A stretch of 5,463 nucleotides of DNA, taken from positions 1-5,463 of the forward strand of contig JAUMXD010000090.1 of assembly GCA_030529305.1 (NCBI GenBank). Direction: 5' to 3'. This stretch comes from Allobrachymonas sp. GTDB lineage: Bacteria; Pseudomonadota; Gammaproteobacteria; Burkholderiales; Burkholderiaceae. Positions 1-5,195 of the stretch are shown here, in pieces. A program made the position numbers and the translations under genes. The notes under the pieces were generated by a model. The model saw nothing but the letters and a program-made list of their open reading frames with translations. It was not told where the DNA came from and did no database searches. Within the stretch, counting starts at the first letter, position 1; each line of letters begins with the position of its first letter.

Positions 1-230
1 GCCTGCTGGACGAAACCAGCCAGGCTGCGGGCATCCGCATCTACATCGGCGGCGAAAACCAGGCCATGCCGCTGGAGGAACTTTCAGTCGTAAGCGCGCC
101 CTATGCTGTTAATGGCCAGGTGGTGGGTACGTTAGGCGTGATCGGCCCCACGCGCATGCCTTACCAGCGCATGATTGAGATTGTGGACATCACCTCGCGC
201 ATGATCGGCAATGCCTTGAGCATGAAATAA
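1..230 (+). CDS. hrcA: Heat-inducible transcription repressor HrcA, C-terminal part
   Basis: This is the last 75 codons of HrcA, the dimeric repressor that binds CIRCE operators upstream of groESL/dnaK-type heat-shock genes and depends on GroEL for activity. The first complete codon in frame is at 3 and the TAA stop is at 228-230. The visible protein runs [19 protein letters not shown], then a segment with [12 protein letters not shown], then [17 protein letters not shown] and a final [12 protein letters not shown]. The IGGEN, SVV..PY and G.IGVIGP-R-MPY blocks are the hallmark conserved C-terminal elements of the HrcA family. The end, a few residues after the last helix, is normal for the family, so the gene is cut only by the window edge. 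It converges on the nrdG gene of the opposite strand. The DNA-binding N-terminus is outside the window. Confidence 0.93.
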   Translation, partial: LLDETSQAAGIRIYIGGENQAMPLEELSVVSAPYAVNGQVVGTLGVIGPTRMPYQRMIEIVDITSRMIGNALSMK

Positions 231-247
231 ATGCGCGGAATAGGCCC

Positions 248-261
248 GCCGCCAAGGCGGC
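248..261. terminator. Possible hairpin between convergent hrcA and nrdG
   Basis: A perfect 6-bp inverted repeat (GCCGCC, AA, GGCGGC) lies 18 bp after the hrcA stop. A second one, TTGGCA at 264-269 with TGCCAA at 280-285, follows at once. The position between convergent genes suits a bidirectional terminator. However, no T-run follows on either strand and the first loop is very tight, so intrinsic termination is uncertain. Confidence 0.25.
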
Positions 262-322
262 AGTTGGCACTTGGTGCATTGCCAATGCGTACAGAGTGGC
301 AGCGCTGATTGAATGAGGTGAG

Positions 323-1015
323 TCAAACAGCTGGGCTGGCAGCAAGCGGTGTTTTTGCAGGCTTGTGCCATTGGATGACGGATGTTTCCGGCTCCCTCGG
401 GACTTCGGGCAGGCGGCAGGTTTGCCAGATGGGGGGCTTGCCGCCAAGCGCCAGCACCTCTGCCTGCAAACGCTGCTGGGCGGCGGCATCCAACTCGGGC
501 GGCACGGTGCAGCGTATGTCGTAATCTACGCCAGAAGCCAGCAGCAGCTGGAGCGATTCGCGGGCGGCAGGGCCGCCATTGCAGCCCACGATGGGGGCGT
601 AAGCATCGAACGGGGCTTTGACGTCAAAGCCCACCCAATCCAGCAAGGGCAGCACGGCAGCCAGCCGTTTCGGGTAGATGCCTGCGGTGTGCAGGGCCGT
701 GGCAAAACCCATGCTGCGTACTTCGGCAATGGCATCGGGCAGGCACTTTTGCAGCAGCGGCTCGCCGCCGCTGAAGACCACGCCATCGATCAAACCCTGG
801 CGGCTGGCCAGCCAGGCCAGCACCTGCGGCCATTGCAGCGCGTTGTTTGGGGCGCAGGCGCTGCGTGGCTGCAGATGCTGGTTGTGGCAATAACTGCAGC
901 GCCAGGGGCAGCCCTGGCAAAACAGCACGGCGGCCAGGCGGCCGGGAAAGTCGATGGTGGTAAAGGGCACCAGCCCGCCAAGCGCGAGCTGGTGGGTGGG
1001 CTGAGGCTTAGTCAT
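323..1015 (-). CDS. nrdG: Anaerobic ribonucleoside-triphosphate reductase activating protein (radical SAM)
   Basis: This 230-aa protein is the activase of class III ribonucleotide reductase. It uses a [4Fe-4S] cluster and S-adenosylmethionine to make the glycyl radical on its partner. The radical-SAM motif CxxxCxxC is formed by C36, C40 and C43 (sequence CPWRCSYC). It is preceded by PFTTIDFPGRLAAVLF, typical of NrdG/PFL-activase-like enzymes, and followed by the SGGEP motif (82-86) that contacts the SAM amino group. The region DWVGFDVKAPFDAY (about 126-139) also fits this family. Length and motif order match the NrdG type often annotated as 'anaerobic ribonucleoside-triphosphate reductase activating protein'. 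The ATG at 1013-1015 overlaps the end of the upstream small gene by 8 nt, which suggests translational coupling. Its own ribosome site is weak (CAGG). Stop is TGA at 323-325. It is the last gene of the nrdD operon and converges on hrcA. Confidence 0.93.
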   Translation of the reverse strand: MTKPQPTHQLALGGLVPFTTIDFPGRLAAVLFCQGCPWRCSYCHNQHLQPRSACAPNNALQWPQVLAWLASRQGLIDGVVFSGGEPLLQKCLPDAIAEVRSMGFATALHTAGIYPKRLAAVLPLLDWVGFDVKAPFDAYAPIVGCNGGPAARESLQLLLASGVDYDIRCTVPPELDAAAQQRLQAEVLALGGKPPIWQTCRLPEVPREPETSVIQWHKPAKTPLAASPAV

Positions 1016-1253
1016 GCGCCTGGCTTGGGCTGGCGGGCTCGATGAAGTGGCTGCGCTCGCGGTGCTCGCTTTGCTTGCCGGGGTTGAATTCGGACGTGGG
1101 GCGGTGGTAGCCCATCACGCGGGTCCAGACCTCGCAGCGTTGGCGCTCGTGCTCGGGCAGGGTGCTGGCGTCCTGGGCCGTGGCCTGGGCAGCGGGGTTG
1201 GCCGCGGCATGGTGGATCGCGTTGGCCTGTTGGCAGGGGGTGCGGGTGTGCAT
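1008..1253 (-). CDS. Separate glycyl-radical domain of class III ribonucleotide reductase (small NrdD subunit)
   Basis: This 81-aa protein carries what is normally the extreme C-terminus of NrdD. The first 33 residues are Ala/Gln/Thr-rich and look unstructured. From residue 36 comes ERQRCEVWTRVMGYHRP, then SEFNPGKQSEHRERSHF. The RVMGY block (45-49) matches the glycyl-radical signature RVxGY of class III reductases, so Gly48 is the expected radical site. The following N-x-GK..E..ER stretch is also part of that domain. The catalytic subunit upstream ends just after its zinc-type Cys motif and lacks this block, so the two polypeptides together make one complete NrdD. The gene has its own strong ribosome site (AAAGGAG, 5 nt before ATG) and overlaps nrdG by 8 nt. 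Stop is TAA at 1008-1010. A separate radical domain has a known precedent in YfiD/GrcA for pyruvate formate-lyase. I believe similar small 'NrdD' ORFs occur in other proteobacteria, but I cannot check that here. Confidence 0.85.
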   Translation of the reverse strand: MHTRTPCQQANAIHHAAANPAAQATAQDASTLPEHERQRCEVWTRVMGYHRPTSEFNPGKQSEHRERSHFIEPASPSQAHD

Positions 1254-1258
1254 GATGA

Positions 1259-1265
1259 CTCCTTT
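1259..1265 (-). promoter_or_regulatory. Strong ribosome binding site of the small glycyl-radical gene
   Basis: The sequence AAAGGAG, read on the minus strand, stands 5 nt upstream of the ATG at 1251-1253. It is the best Shine-Dalgarno sequence in the operon. It shows that the small ORF is translated in its own right and not by readthrough from nrdD. Confidence 0.8.
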
Positions 1266-1334
1266 CTAAGTAGTCGATGAGCCAGCGGCTCGGGTGGGTT
1301 AAGCGGTGAAAAAGATGAAGGGCAAAGGCCGTGC

Positions 1335-3419
1335 TCAATGCGCCAGCGGCTGGCTGGCGTTTGCCTGCGCCTGGCGGCGCGCCAGCAATTCCGCATCGCA
1401 TTTGGGGCAGAACTCGTGCTCGCCGTCCAGATAGCCGTGCTTGGGGCAAATCGAGAAGGTGGGCGTGATGGTGATGTAGGGCAAGTGAAAGCGCGACAGC
1501 GCCGTGCGCACCAGCTGGCGGCAAGCTGCGGGCGAAGAGATGCGTTCGCGCATGTACAGGTGCAGCACGGTGCCGCCGGTGTAGCGCGTTTGCAGTTCGT
1601 CTTGCCGGATCAGGGCCTCGAAAGGGTCGTCGGTGAAGCCCGCTGGCAGCTGCGAGGAGTTGGTGTAGTAGGGCTTGTCTGGCGTGCCGGCTTGCAGGAT
1701 GCCGGGCCAGCGCTTCTTGTCTTCTTTGGCGAAGCGGTAGGTGGTGCCTTCGGCCGGGGTGGCCTCCAGGTTGTAGAGGTTGCCGGTTTCCTGCTGGTAG
1801 TCAACCATGCGCTGGCGCAGGCGGTCGAGCAGGCGCAGGGCCAGGGCATGGCCTTCGGGGTGGGTGATGTCGGCCGCGTCACCCGTGAAGTTGCGCACCA
1901 TTTCGTTGATGCCGTTGACGCCGATGGTTGAAAAATGGTTGCCCAGCGTGCCCAGATAACGCTTGGTGTAGGGGTAGAGGCCATCGTCCATCAGCCGCTG
2001 CACCACTTTGCGCTTGATTTCCAGGCTGTCGCGCGCCATGTCGGCCAGGCGGTCCAGGCGCTCCATCAGGGCGGCTTCGTCCCCCGCGTGCAGATGGCCC
2101 AGCCGCGCGCAGTTGATGGTGACCACGCCGATGGAGCCGGTTTGCTCGGCCGAGCCGAACAGGCCGTTGCCGCGCTTGAGCAGCTCGCGCAGGTCGAGCT
2201 GCAGGCGGCAGCACATGGAGCGGATCTGGTTGGGCTCCATGTCGGAGTTGAGGAAGTTCTGGAAATAAGGCAGGCCGTACTTGGCCGTCATGGCGAACAG
2301 GCGCTCGGCGTTTTCCGATTCCCAGGGAAAGTCTTCGGTGATGTTGTAGGTCGGAATCGGAAAGGTGAAGGCGCGCCCGCGCCGGTCGCCCGCGCTCATC
2401 ACTTCGATGTAGGCGCGATTGATCATGTCCATTTCGGCCTGCAAGTCGCCGTAGGTAAAGGGCATGGCCGCATCGCCGATCACGGGGACTTGGTCGCGCA
2501 GGTCTTGCGGGCAGACCCAGTCGAAGGTCAGGTTGGTGAAGGGCGTTTGCGTGCCCCAGCGCGAGGGCACGTTGAGGTTGTAGATGAACTCCTGCATGCC
2601 CTGGCGCACTTCGTCGTAGCTCAGGCCGTCTTGGCACACGAAGGGGGCCAGATAGGTGTCGAACGAGCTGAAGGCCTGCGCGCCGGCCCATTCGTTTTGC
2701 AGCGTGCCCAGAAAATTCACCATCTGCCCCAGCGCGCTGGAAAAGTGCCTGGGCGGATTGGCCTCGGGCTTGCCCGGTATGCCATTGAAGCCTTCGAGCA
2801 GCAGCTGGCGCAGCGACCAGCCCGCGCAATAGCCGCAGAGCATGTCCAGATCGTGGATGTGGATGTCCGCATCGCGGTGTGCCTGGCCGATTTCGGGCGG
2901 GTAGATGTGCGAGAGCCAGTAGTTGGCCACCACCTTGCCCGATACGTTCAGGATCAGCCCGCCCAGCGAATAGCCCTGGTTGGCATTGGCCTGCACGCGC
3001 CAGTCGGCGCGGCCCACGTACTCGTCGATGGTGGCGGCCACATCCACCAGCGTTTTGCGGGTGTCGCGCAGGCGGCGGTGCTGTTCGCGGTAGGCCACGT
3101 AGGCGCGAAAGGTGCCGAAGTGGTTGGCATCTACCAGGGTTTGTTCCACGATGTCTTGCACCTGTTCCACCGTGGGCGCTGTGCCGCTGTAGCGGTGGCG
3201 CAAGACCTTGAGCACGCGCGCGGTGAGCAACTGGGCCTCGTCGGCATCAAATTCGCCGCTGGCCGCACCAGCACGCGCCAGCGCCGAGGTGATGCGCACC
3301 GCCTCGAACGGCTCGTCGCGCCCATCACGCTTGACGATGCGCTTGGGCAGTGGCGGAATGGCCGCTGCGCTTGTTGGCGTGGCAGCAGAAGCGGTGGGGG
3401 TGGAAAGCGTCAGGTTCAT
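1335..3419 (-). CDS. nrdD: Anaerobic ribonucleoside-triphosphate reductase, catalytic subunit lacking the C-terminal glycyl-radical motif
   Basis: This is the 694-aa large subunit of class III ribonucleotide reductase, which reduces NTPs to dNTPs without oxygen. After about 25 low-complexity residues, an ATP-cone (about 26-115; KRIVKRDGRDEPF) forms the allosteric site. The barrel follows: HIHDLDMLCGYCAGW (187-201) holds candidate active-site C195/C198, RSMCCRLQLDL (400-410) holds C403/C404, and GNGLFGSAEQTGSIGVVTIN (417-436) is a strong NrdD signature. Near the end, ITPTFSICPKHGY and EFCPKC (C658, H661, C671, C674) form the usual zinc-type site. The chain then stops at residue 694 with TGA, where a full-length NrdD would continue into RVxGY. 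That block is instead encoded by the next gene, in the same frame but after two further in-frame stops. The ATG at 3417-3419 has a modest GAGG 5 nt upstream. Nothing suggests a decayed gene. Regulation is probably by the cobalamin riboswitch and NrdR-like site upstream. Confidence 0.95.
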   Translation of the reverse strand: MNLTLSTPTASAATPTSAAAIPPLPKRIVKRDGRDEPFEAVRITSALARAGAASGEFDADEAQLLTARVLKVLRHRYSGTAPTVEQVQDIVEQTLVDANHFGTFRAYVAYREQHRRLRDTRKTLVDVAATIDEYVGRADWRVQANANQGYSLGGLILNVSGKVVANYWLSHIYPPEIGQAHRDADIHIHDLDMLCGYCAGWSLRQLLLEGFNGIPGKPEANPPRHFSSALGQMVNFLGTLQNEWAGAQAFSSFDTYLAPFVCQDGLSYDEVRQGMQEFIYNLNVPSRWGTQTPFTNLTFDWVCPQDLRDQVPVIGDAAMPFTYGDLQAEMDMINRAYIEVMSAGDRRGRAFTFPIPTYNITEDFPWESENAERLFAMTAKYGLPYFQNFLNSDMEPNQIRSMCCRLQLDLRELLKRGNGLFGSAEQTGSIGVVTINCARLGHLHAGDEAALMERLDRLADMARDSLEIKRKVVQRLMDDGLYPYTKRYLGTLGNHFSTIGVNGINEMVRNFTGDAADITHPEGHALALRLLDRLRQRMVDYQQETGNLYNLEATPAEGTTYRFAKEDKKRWPGILQAGTPDKPYYTNSSQLPAGFTDDPFEALIRQDELQTRYTGGTVLHLYMRERISSPAACRQLVRTALSRFHLPYITITPTFSICPKHGYLDGEHEFCPKCDAELLARRQAQANASQPLAH

Positions 3420-3907
3420 GTGGGCCTCGCGATCTGTGGAGAAGGAAATGCTTGTTGCTTGACAAGGGCTGGTGAAAAAGAAAGGGGCTAATCAAAGAAA
3501 GAACAAAGAAAGAGGGCAAATGCGTCACCCAAGCGCTCCGTAGCGCGTGGCTTGGCTTGGGGCAAGCGCAGGCGTTTGGCTGCCGCGCGGCTGGGCTGAG
3601 TACAAGGATGAGTGGAGGCGGCGATGCGCTGGCAACGGCGTGCCCTATGAGTTGAATGGTGCAGCTGGCACAGGCATGGCGCCTGAGCGGCTGGCATATT
3701 CAGCAGCCCGTTCAGAGTGATAGATGCTTGATCCACAGATGGCTCCTCATGGCGGCCGCGTGAAAAATGGGCGTGCGAGGAGGCGTGCACCGTGCCTGAT
3801 CGGCACATGCACATGCGTGAGCTGTGAAGTTGTTGCGGCAGCAGCATGCTGCCTTGGATCCACTTCGCATCAGGGTCACCCCGCCCGGTTCGTTACGAAA
3901 CGCAGAT
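3420..3907 (-). other. Long leader region between the cobalamin riboswitch and nrdD
   Basis: These 488 bases hold no gene I can recognise and are probably the 5' leader of the nrdD transcript. Several elements are visible on the minus strand. A 7-bp GC-rich hairpin (GGCAGCA, 3-nt loop, TGCTGCC; 3837-3853) lies 55 nt after the aptamer, with no T-run after it. A longer imperfect hairpin spans 3785-3812 (GTGCA and GTGCC arms with one bulge, 5-nt loop). An AGGAG 6 nt before a GTG at 3734-3736 opens an 82-codon frame that ends at 3488; its composition (Ala, Arg, Cys, His-rich, no recognisable domain) does not look like a conserved protein. A pyrimidine-rich tract (3470-3518) with repeats of TTTCTTTG comes before nrdD. 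Close to the start codon is the inverted repeat CTTGT-N6-ACAAG (3451-3466). How the riboswitch signal reaches nrdD over this distance is not evident. Confidence 0.55.
3533..3546. repeat. Small palindrome in the nrdD leader, possible REP-like element
   Basis: GCGCT and AGCGC arms enclose a 4-base loop (CCGT). An outer CCAAG/CTTGG pair (3529-3533 and 3551-3555) extends it with an asymmetric bulge. Together with the adjoining A/G-rich tract it resembles the dispersed intergenic palindromes of many proteobacteria. Only one copy is in the window, so repetition cannot be shown here. Confidence 0.3.
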
Positions 3908-4080
3908 GTCGCGGCAGGTCTCCTGGCTCTCGGTTCATCGTTTGGCCCGGCCTTCCCGGAAAAAATCCAGTGGCGCACGGGGAGCCAAACTCGCCGACTA
4001 CAGTTGCGGGGGCAGCTTCGGCATGCAGGCTGAGCCTGTCACCGAATTCCCTTTTCATCCCCTTGCGGGGAACCAGCGAC
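3908..4080 (-). ncRNA. Adenosylcobalamin (B12) riboswitch aptamer
   Basis: Read on the minus strand, the conserved blocks of the cobalamin riboswitch occur in the correct order. These are GGGAATTCGGTG (near 4052-4041), CCCCGCAACTGT (near 4011-4000), GCCACTGG, CCGGGAAGGC, then GATGAACCGAGAGCCAGGAG, followed by ACCTGCC (ending at 3913). A closing P1 stem is visible as GTCGC (4080-4076) pairing with GCGAC (3912-3908), and GGTTC near the 5' end can pair with GAACC before the GAGCCAGG box. An accessory CCCC-GCAA-GGGG hairpin (4070-4059) is also present. The aptamer therefore appears intact. In this class, ligand binding normally lowers expression of the downstream gene by terminating transcription or hiding a ribosome site. 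Its orientation points to nrdD and away from cobO/cobW, although cob genes are the more usual target. The expression platform was not identified. Confidence 0.93.
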
Positions 4081-4094
4081 TTGAATCAATCAAG

Positions 4095-4111
4095 GCCGGA
4101 TATGATCCGGC
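4095..4111 (-). other. Stem-loop just upstream of the riboswitch, near the predicted transcript 5' end
   Basis: A perfect 7-bp inverted repeat (GCCGGAT, 3-base loop, ATCCGGC) lies between the candidate promoter and the aptamer. It would be the first structure in the nrdD transcript and could protect its 5' end. It could equally be an operator for an unknown regulator. Confidence 0.35.
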
Positions 4112-4112
4112 T

Positions 4113-4148
4113 GGCAGAAATTATGACACTAAATCTAGTGTGTTTTGT
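4113..4148 (-). promoter_or_regulatory. Candidate promoter of the riboswitch-nrdD operon
   Basis: On the minus strand, CATAAT (4125-4120) is one base off the sigma-70 -10 consensus and would start transcription near 4113, about 33 nt before the aptamer P1 stem. The hexamer 17 bp upstream (4148-4143, ACAAAA) is a poor -35, as in activator-dependent promoters. A perfect FNR/ANR half site (ATCAA, 4152-4148) falls so that a 14-bp box would centre at -41.5, but its other half does not match. The start site is a prediction only. Confidence 0.45.
4126..4141. promoter_or_regulatory. NrdR box-like palindrome (site 1)
   Basis: ACACTAAATCTAGTGT has perfect 6-bp palindromic arms (ACACTA/TAGTGT). It agrees with the NrdR consensus as I recall it (acaCwAtATaTwGtgt) at 14 of 16 positions. 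NrdR is the zinc-finger/ATP-cone repressor of ribonucleotide reductase operons and binds such boxes near their promoters. This one abuts the candidate -10 and occupies the -35/-10 spacer, an ideal position for repression of nrdD. Confidence 0.65.
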
Positions 4149-4158
4149 TGATTCTTGA

Positions 4159-4174
4159 CCCAGATATGTAGTTT
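4159..4174. promoter_or_regulatory. Weak second NrdR box-like site (site 2)
   Basis: CCCAGATATGTAGTTT starts 33 bp after site 1 and matches the recalled NrdR consensus at 10 of 16 positions, including the central ATAT and TwG(t) core. NrdR boxes usually come in pairs about three helical turns apart, so the spacing supports a degenerate partner. By itself the sequence would be unremarkable. Confidence 0.35.
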
Positions 4175-4529
4175 AGACGCATTCTGCACTGTGCGCTCTG
4201 GGCAAGAGGCAGGCATGAAGCGGCGCGCCTGCTGGTGTGGATTGCACTTAATATTGGGGCAGGCAACTCAGGTTTGGAAGCTGTACGCTATCTCTTGTTG
4301 AATGGCTCACGCTGTACAACTTGCAGCGTTTGGTGCTGCTTCAGTGCACACGCCCCTGCATGGTCTAAATTTGATTTTTTAGGCAAACGTTTTGGGTCGG
4401 TTTGACCGGCCCTGCAGCTGAAAAACGGCAGGCTGATCAAAGTGTCTGCCGCGAAGCACAGGGCATTTGGAATCAAGGCCATGCGCTTTGCCTGAAATTC
4501 ATTTATTGATTTGTTGTAAAGCCAGGAAT
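4175..4529. other. Non-coding region upstream of cobO
   Basis: No protein, tRNA or riboswitch could be supported on either strand here. The stretch is more AT-rich than the flanking genes and should hold the cobO promoter, but I could not pick out a convincing -35/-10 pair. One local inverted repeat is seen, GGTC...GACC near 4397-4409. No second cobalamin aptamer is present in the plus orientation. Confidence 0.5.
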
Positions 4530-5099
4530 ATGGAAATCGTCACGCCGCCAGCAGAACGCACCACCCCGCGCCCGCAGGGCAAGCGCCGGGGTCTCGTCAT
4601 GGTGCACACCGGCAAGGGCAAGGGCAAAAGCACGGCAGCTTTCGGGTTGGCGATACGTGCGCACGGCCGGGGCAAAGCCGTCAAGGTCTATCAGTTCATG
4701 AAAGTGCCCTCGGCCCGCTTTGGCGAGCACCGCCTGTTCGAGCAATTGGGCATACCGATTGAGGGGCTGGGCGATGGCTTCAGCTGGAAGAGCCGCGACC
4801 TGGAGCAATCCGCCCACCTGGCGCAAGAAGGCTGGGCGCGTGCCGCAGCCACGATTGCTGCGGGCGAGCATTTCATGGTCATCCTCGACGAAATCATGTA
4901 CCCGCTGCGCTACGGCTGGATTGCGCTGGACGATGTGCTGGCCTGCCTGCGAGCGCGGCCCGAGCACGTAACCGTGGTGCTGACCGGCCGCTACGCACCC
5001 GACGAGCTGATTGCGTATGCGGATACGGTGACCGAAATGACCCTGATCAAACACCACTTTGCTGCGGGCATACCGGCCCAGCGCGGCATTGAAGATTGA
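4530..5099 (+). CDS. cobO: Cob(I)alamin / cob(I)yrinic acid a,c-diamide adenosyltransferase (CobA/CobO/BtuR family)
   Basis: This 189-aa cytoplasmic enzyme transfers the adenosyl group of ATP to the cobalt of reduced corrinoids, forming the coenzyme B12 upper ligand in synthesis or salvage. The family's unusual P-loop is seen as TGKGKGKST (27-35), followed by AAFGLAIRAHGRGKAVKVYQ (36-55). Further conserved blocks are FMKVPSARFGEHRLFEQLGI, GDGFSWKS, a Walker B-like VILDEI (117-122, D120/E121), LTGRYAPDEL (151-160) and the C-terminal GIPAQRGIED. The P-loop has Lys29 where Asn or Asp is common. The ATG at 4530 is preferred because MEIVTPP fits the N-terminus of related proteins. A TTG at 4467 would also keep the frame open but adds 21 residues with no family match. 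The AGGA before 4530 is unusually close (2 nt). The gene is divergent from nrdD and lies 96 bp upstream of cobW, probably in one operon. Confidence 0.92.
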   Translation: MEIVTPPAERTTPRPQGKRRGLVMVHTGKGKGKSTAAFGLAIRAHGRGKAVKVYQFMKVPSARFGEHRLFEQLGIPIEGLGDGFSWKSRDLEQSAHLAQEGWARAAATIAAGEHFMVILDEIMYPLRYGWIALDDVLACLRARPEHVTVVLTGRYAPDELIAYADTVTEMTLIKHHFAAGIPAQRGIED

Positions 5100-5195
5100 T
5101 GCGCCAAGCGGCATTCACAAAGTCGGCATGCTGCGGCCGTTGATGCGTGCACAGCGTATGCCAGTTAGCACCCGTTGTTGACAAGGACCCCTGCC

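Noticed and set aside
365..1045. 226-codon open frame on the plus strand
   Set aside because: It is antisense to nrdG, which carries the radical-SAM cysteines and SGGEP motif. The plus frame has no recognisable protein.
1335..1337. TGA of nrdD as a selenocysteine or readthrough codon joining the small ORF
   Set aside because: The small ORF is in the same frame, but TAA at 1299-1301 and TAG at 1266-1268 also block it, and the small gene has its own strong ribosome site.
3452..3465. TTG-N8-CAA inverted repeat before nrdD as an FNR box
   Set aside because: It matches only 7 of 10 FNR positions. Activation from -41.5 would put the transcript start at the nrdD start codon, with no -10 element in place.
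1935..3491. 518-codon open frame on the plus strand
   Set aside because: It is antisense to nrdD, which has clear family motifs over its whole length. The frame is a by-product of GC-rich codon use and shows no known domain.
3908..4080. Riboswitch acting on cobO/cobW
   Set aside because: All conserved blocks read 5' to 3' on the minus strand; on the plus strand they appear only as the reverse complement.
4081..4094. TTGA...TCAA palindrome next to the riboswitch as an FNR box
   Set aside because: The half sites are 5 rather than 6 bases apart, and the site would lie downstream of the predicted transcript start.
4467..4529. Upstream TTG start for cobO
   Set aside because: The extra 21 residues match nothing in the family and have no ribosome site; the ATG at 4530 gives the expected N-terminus.
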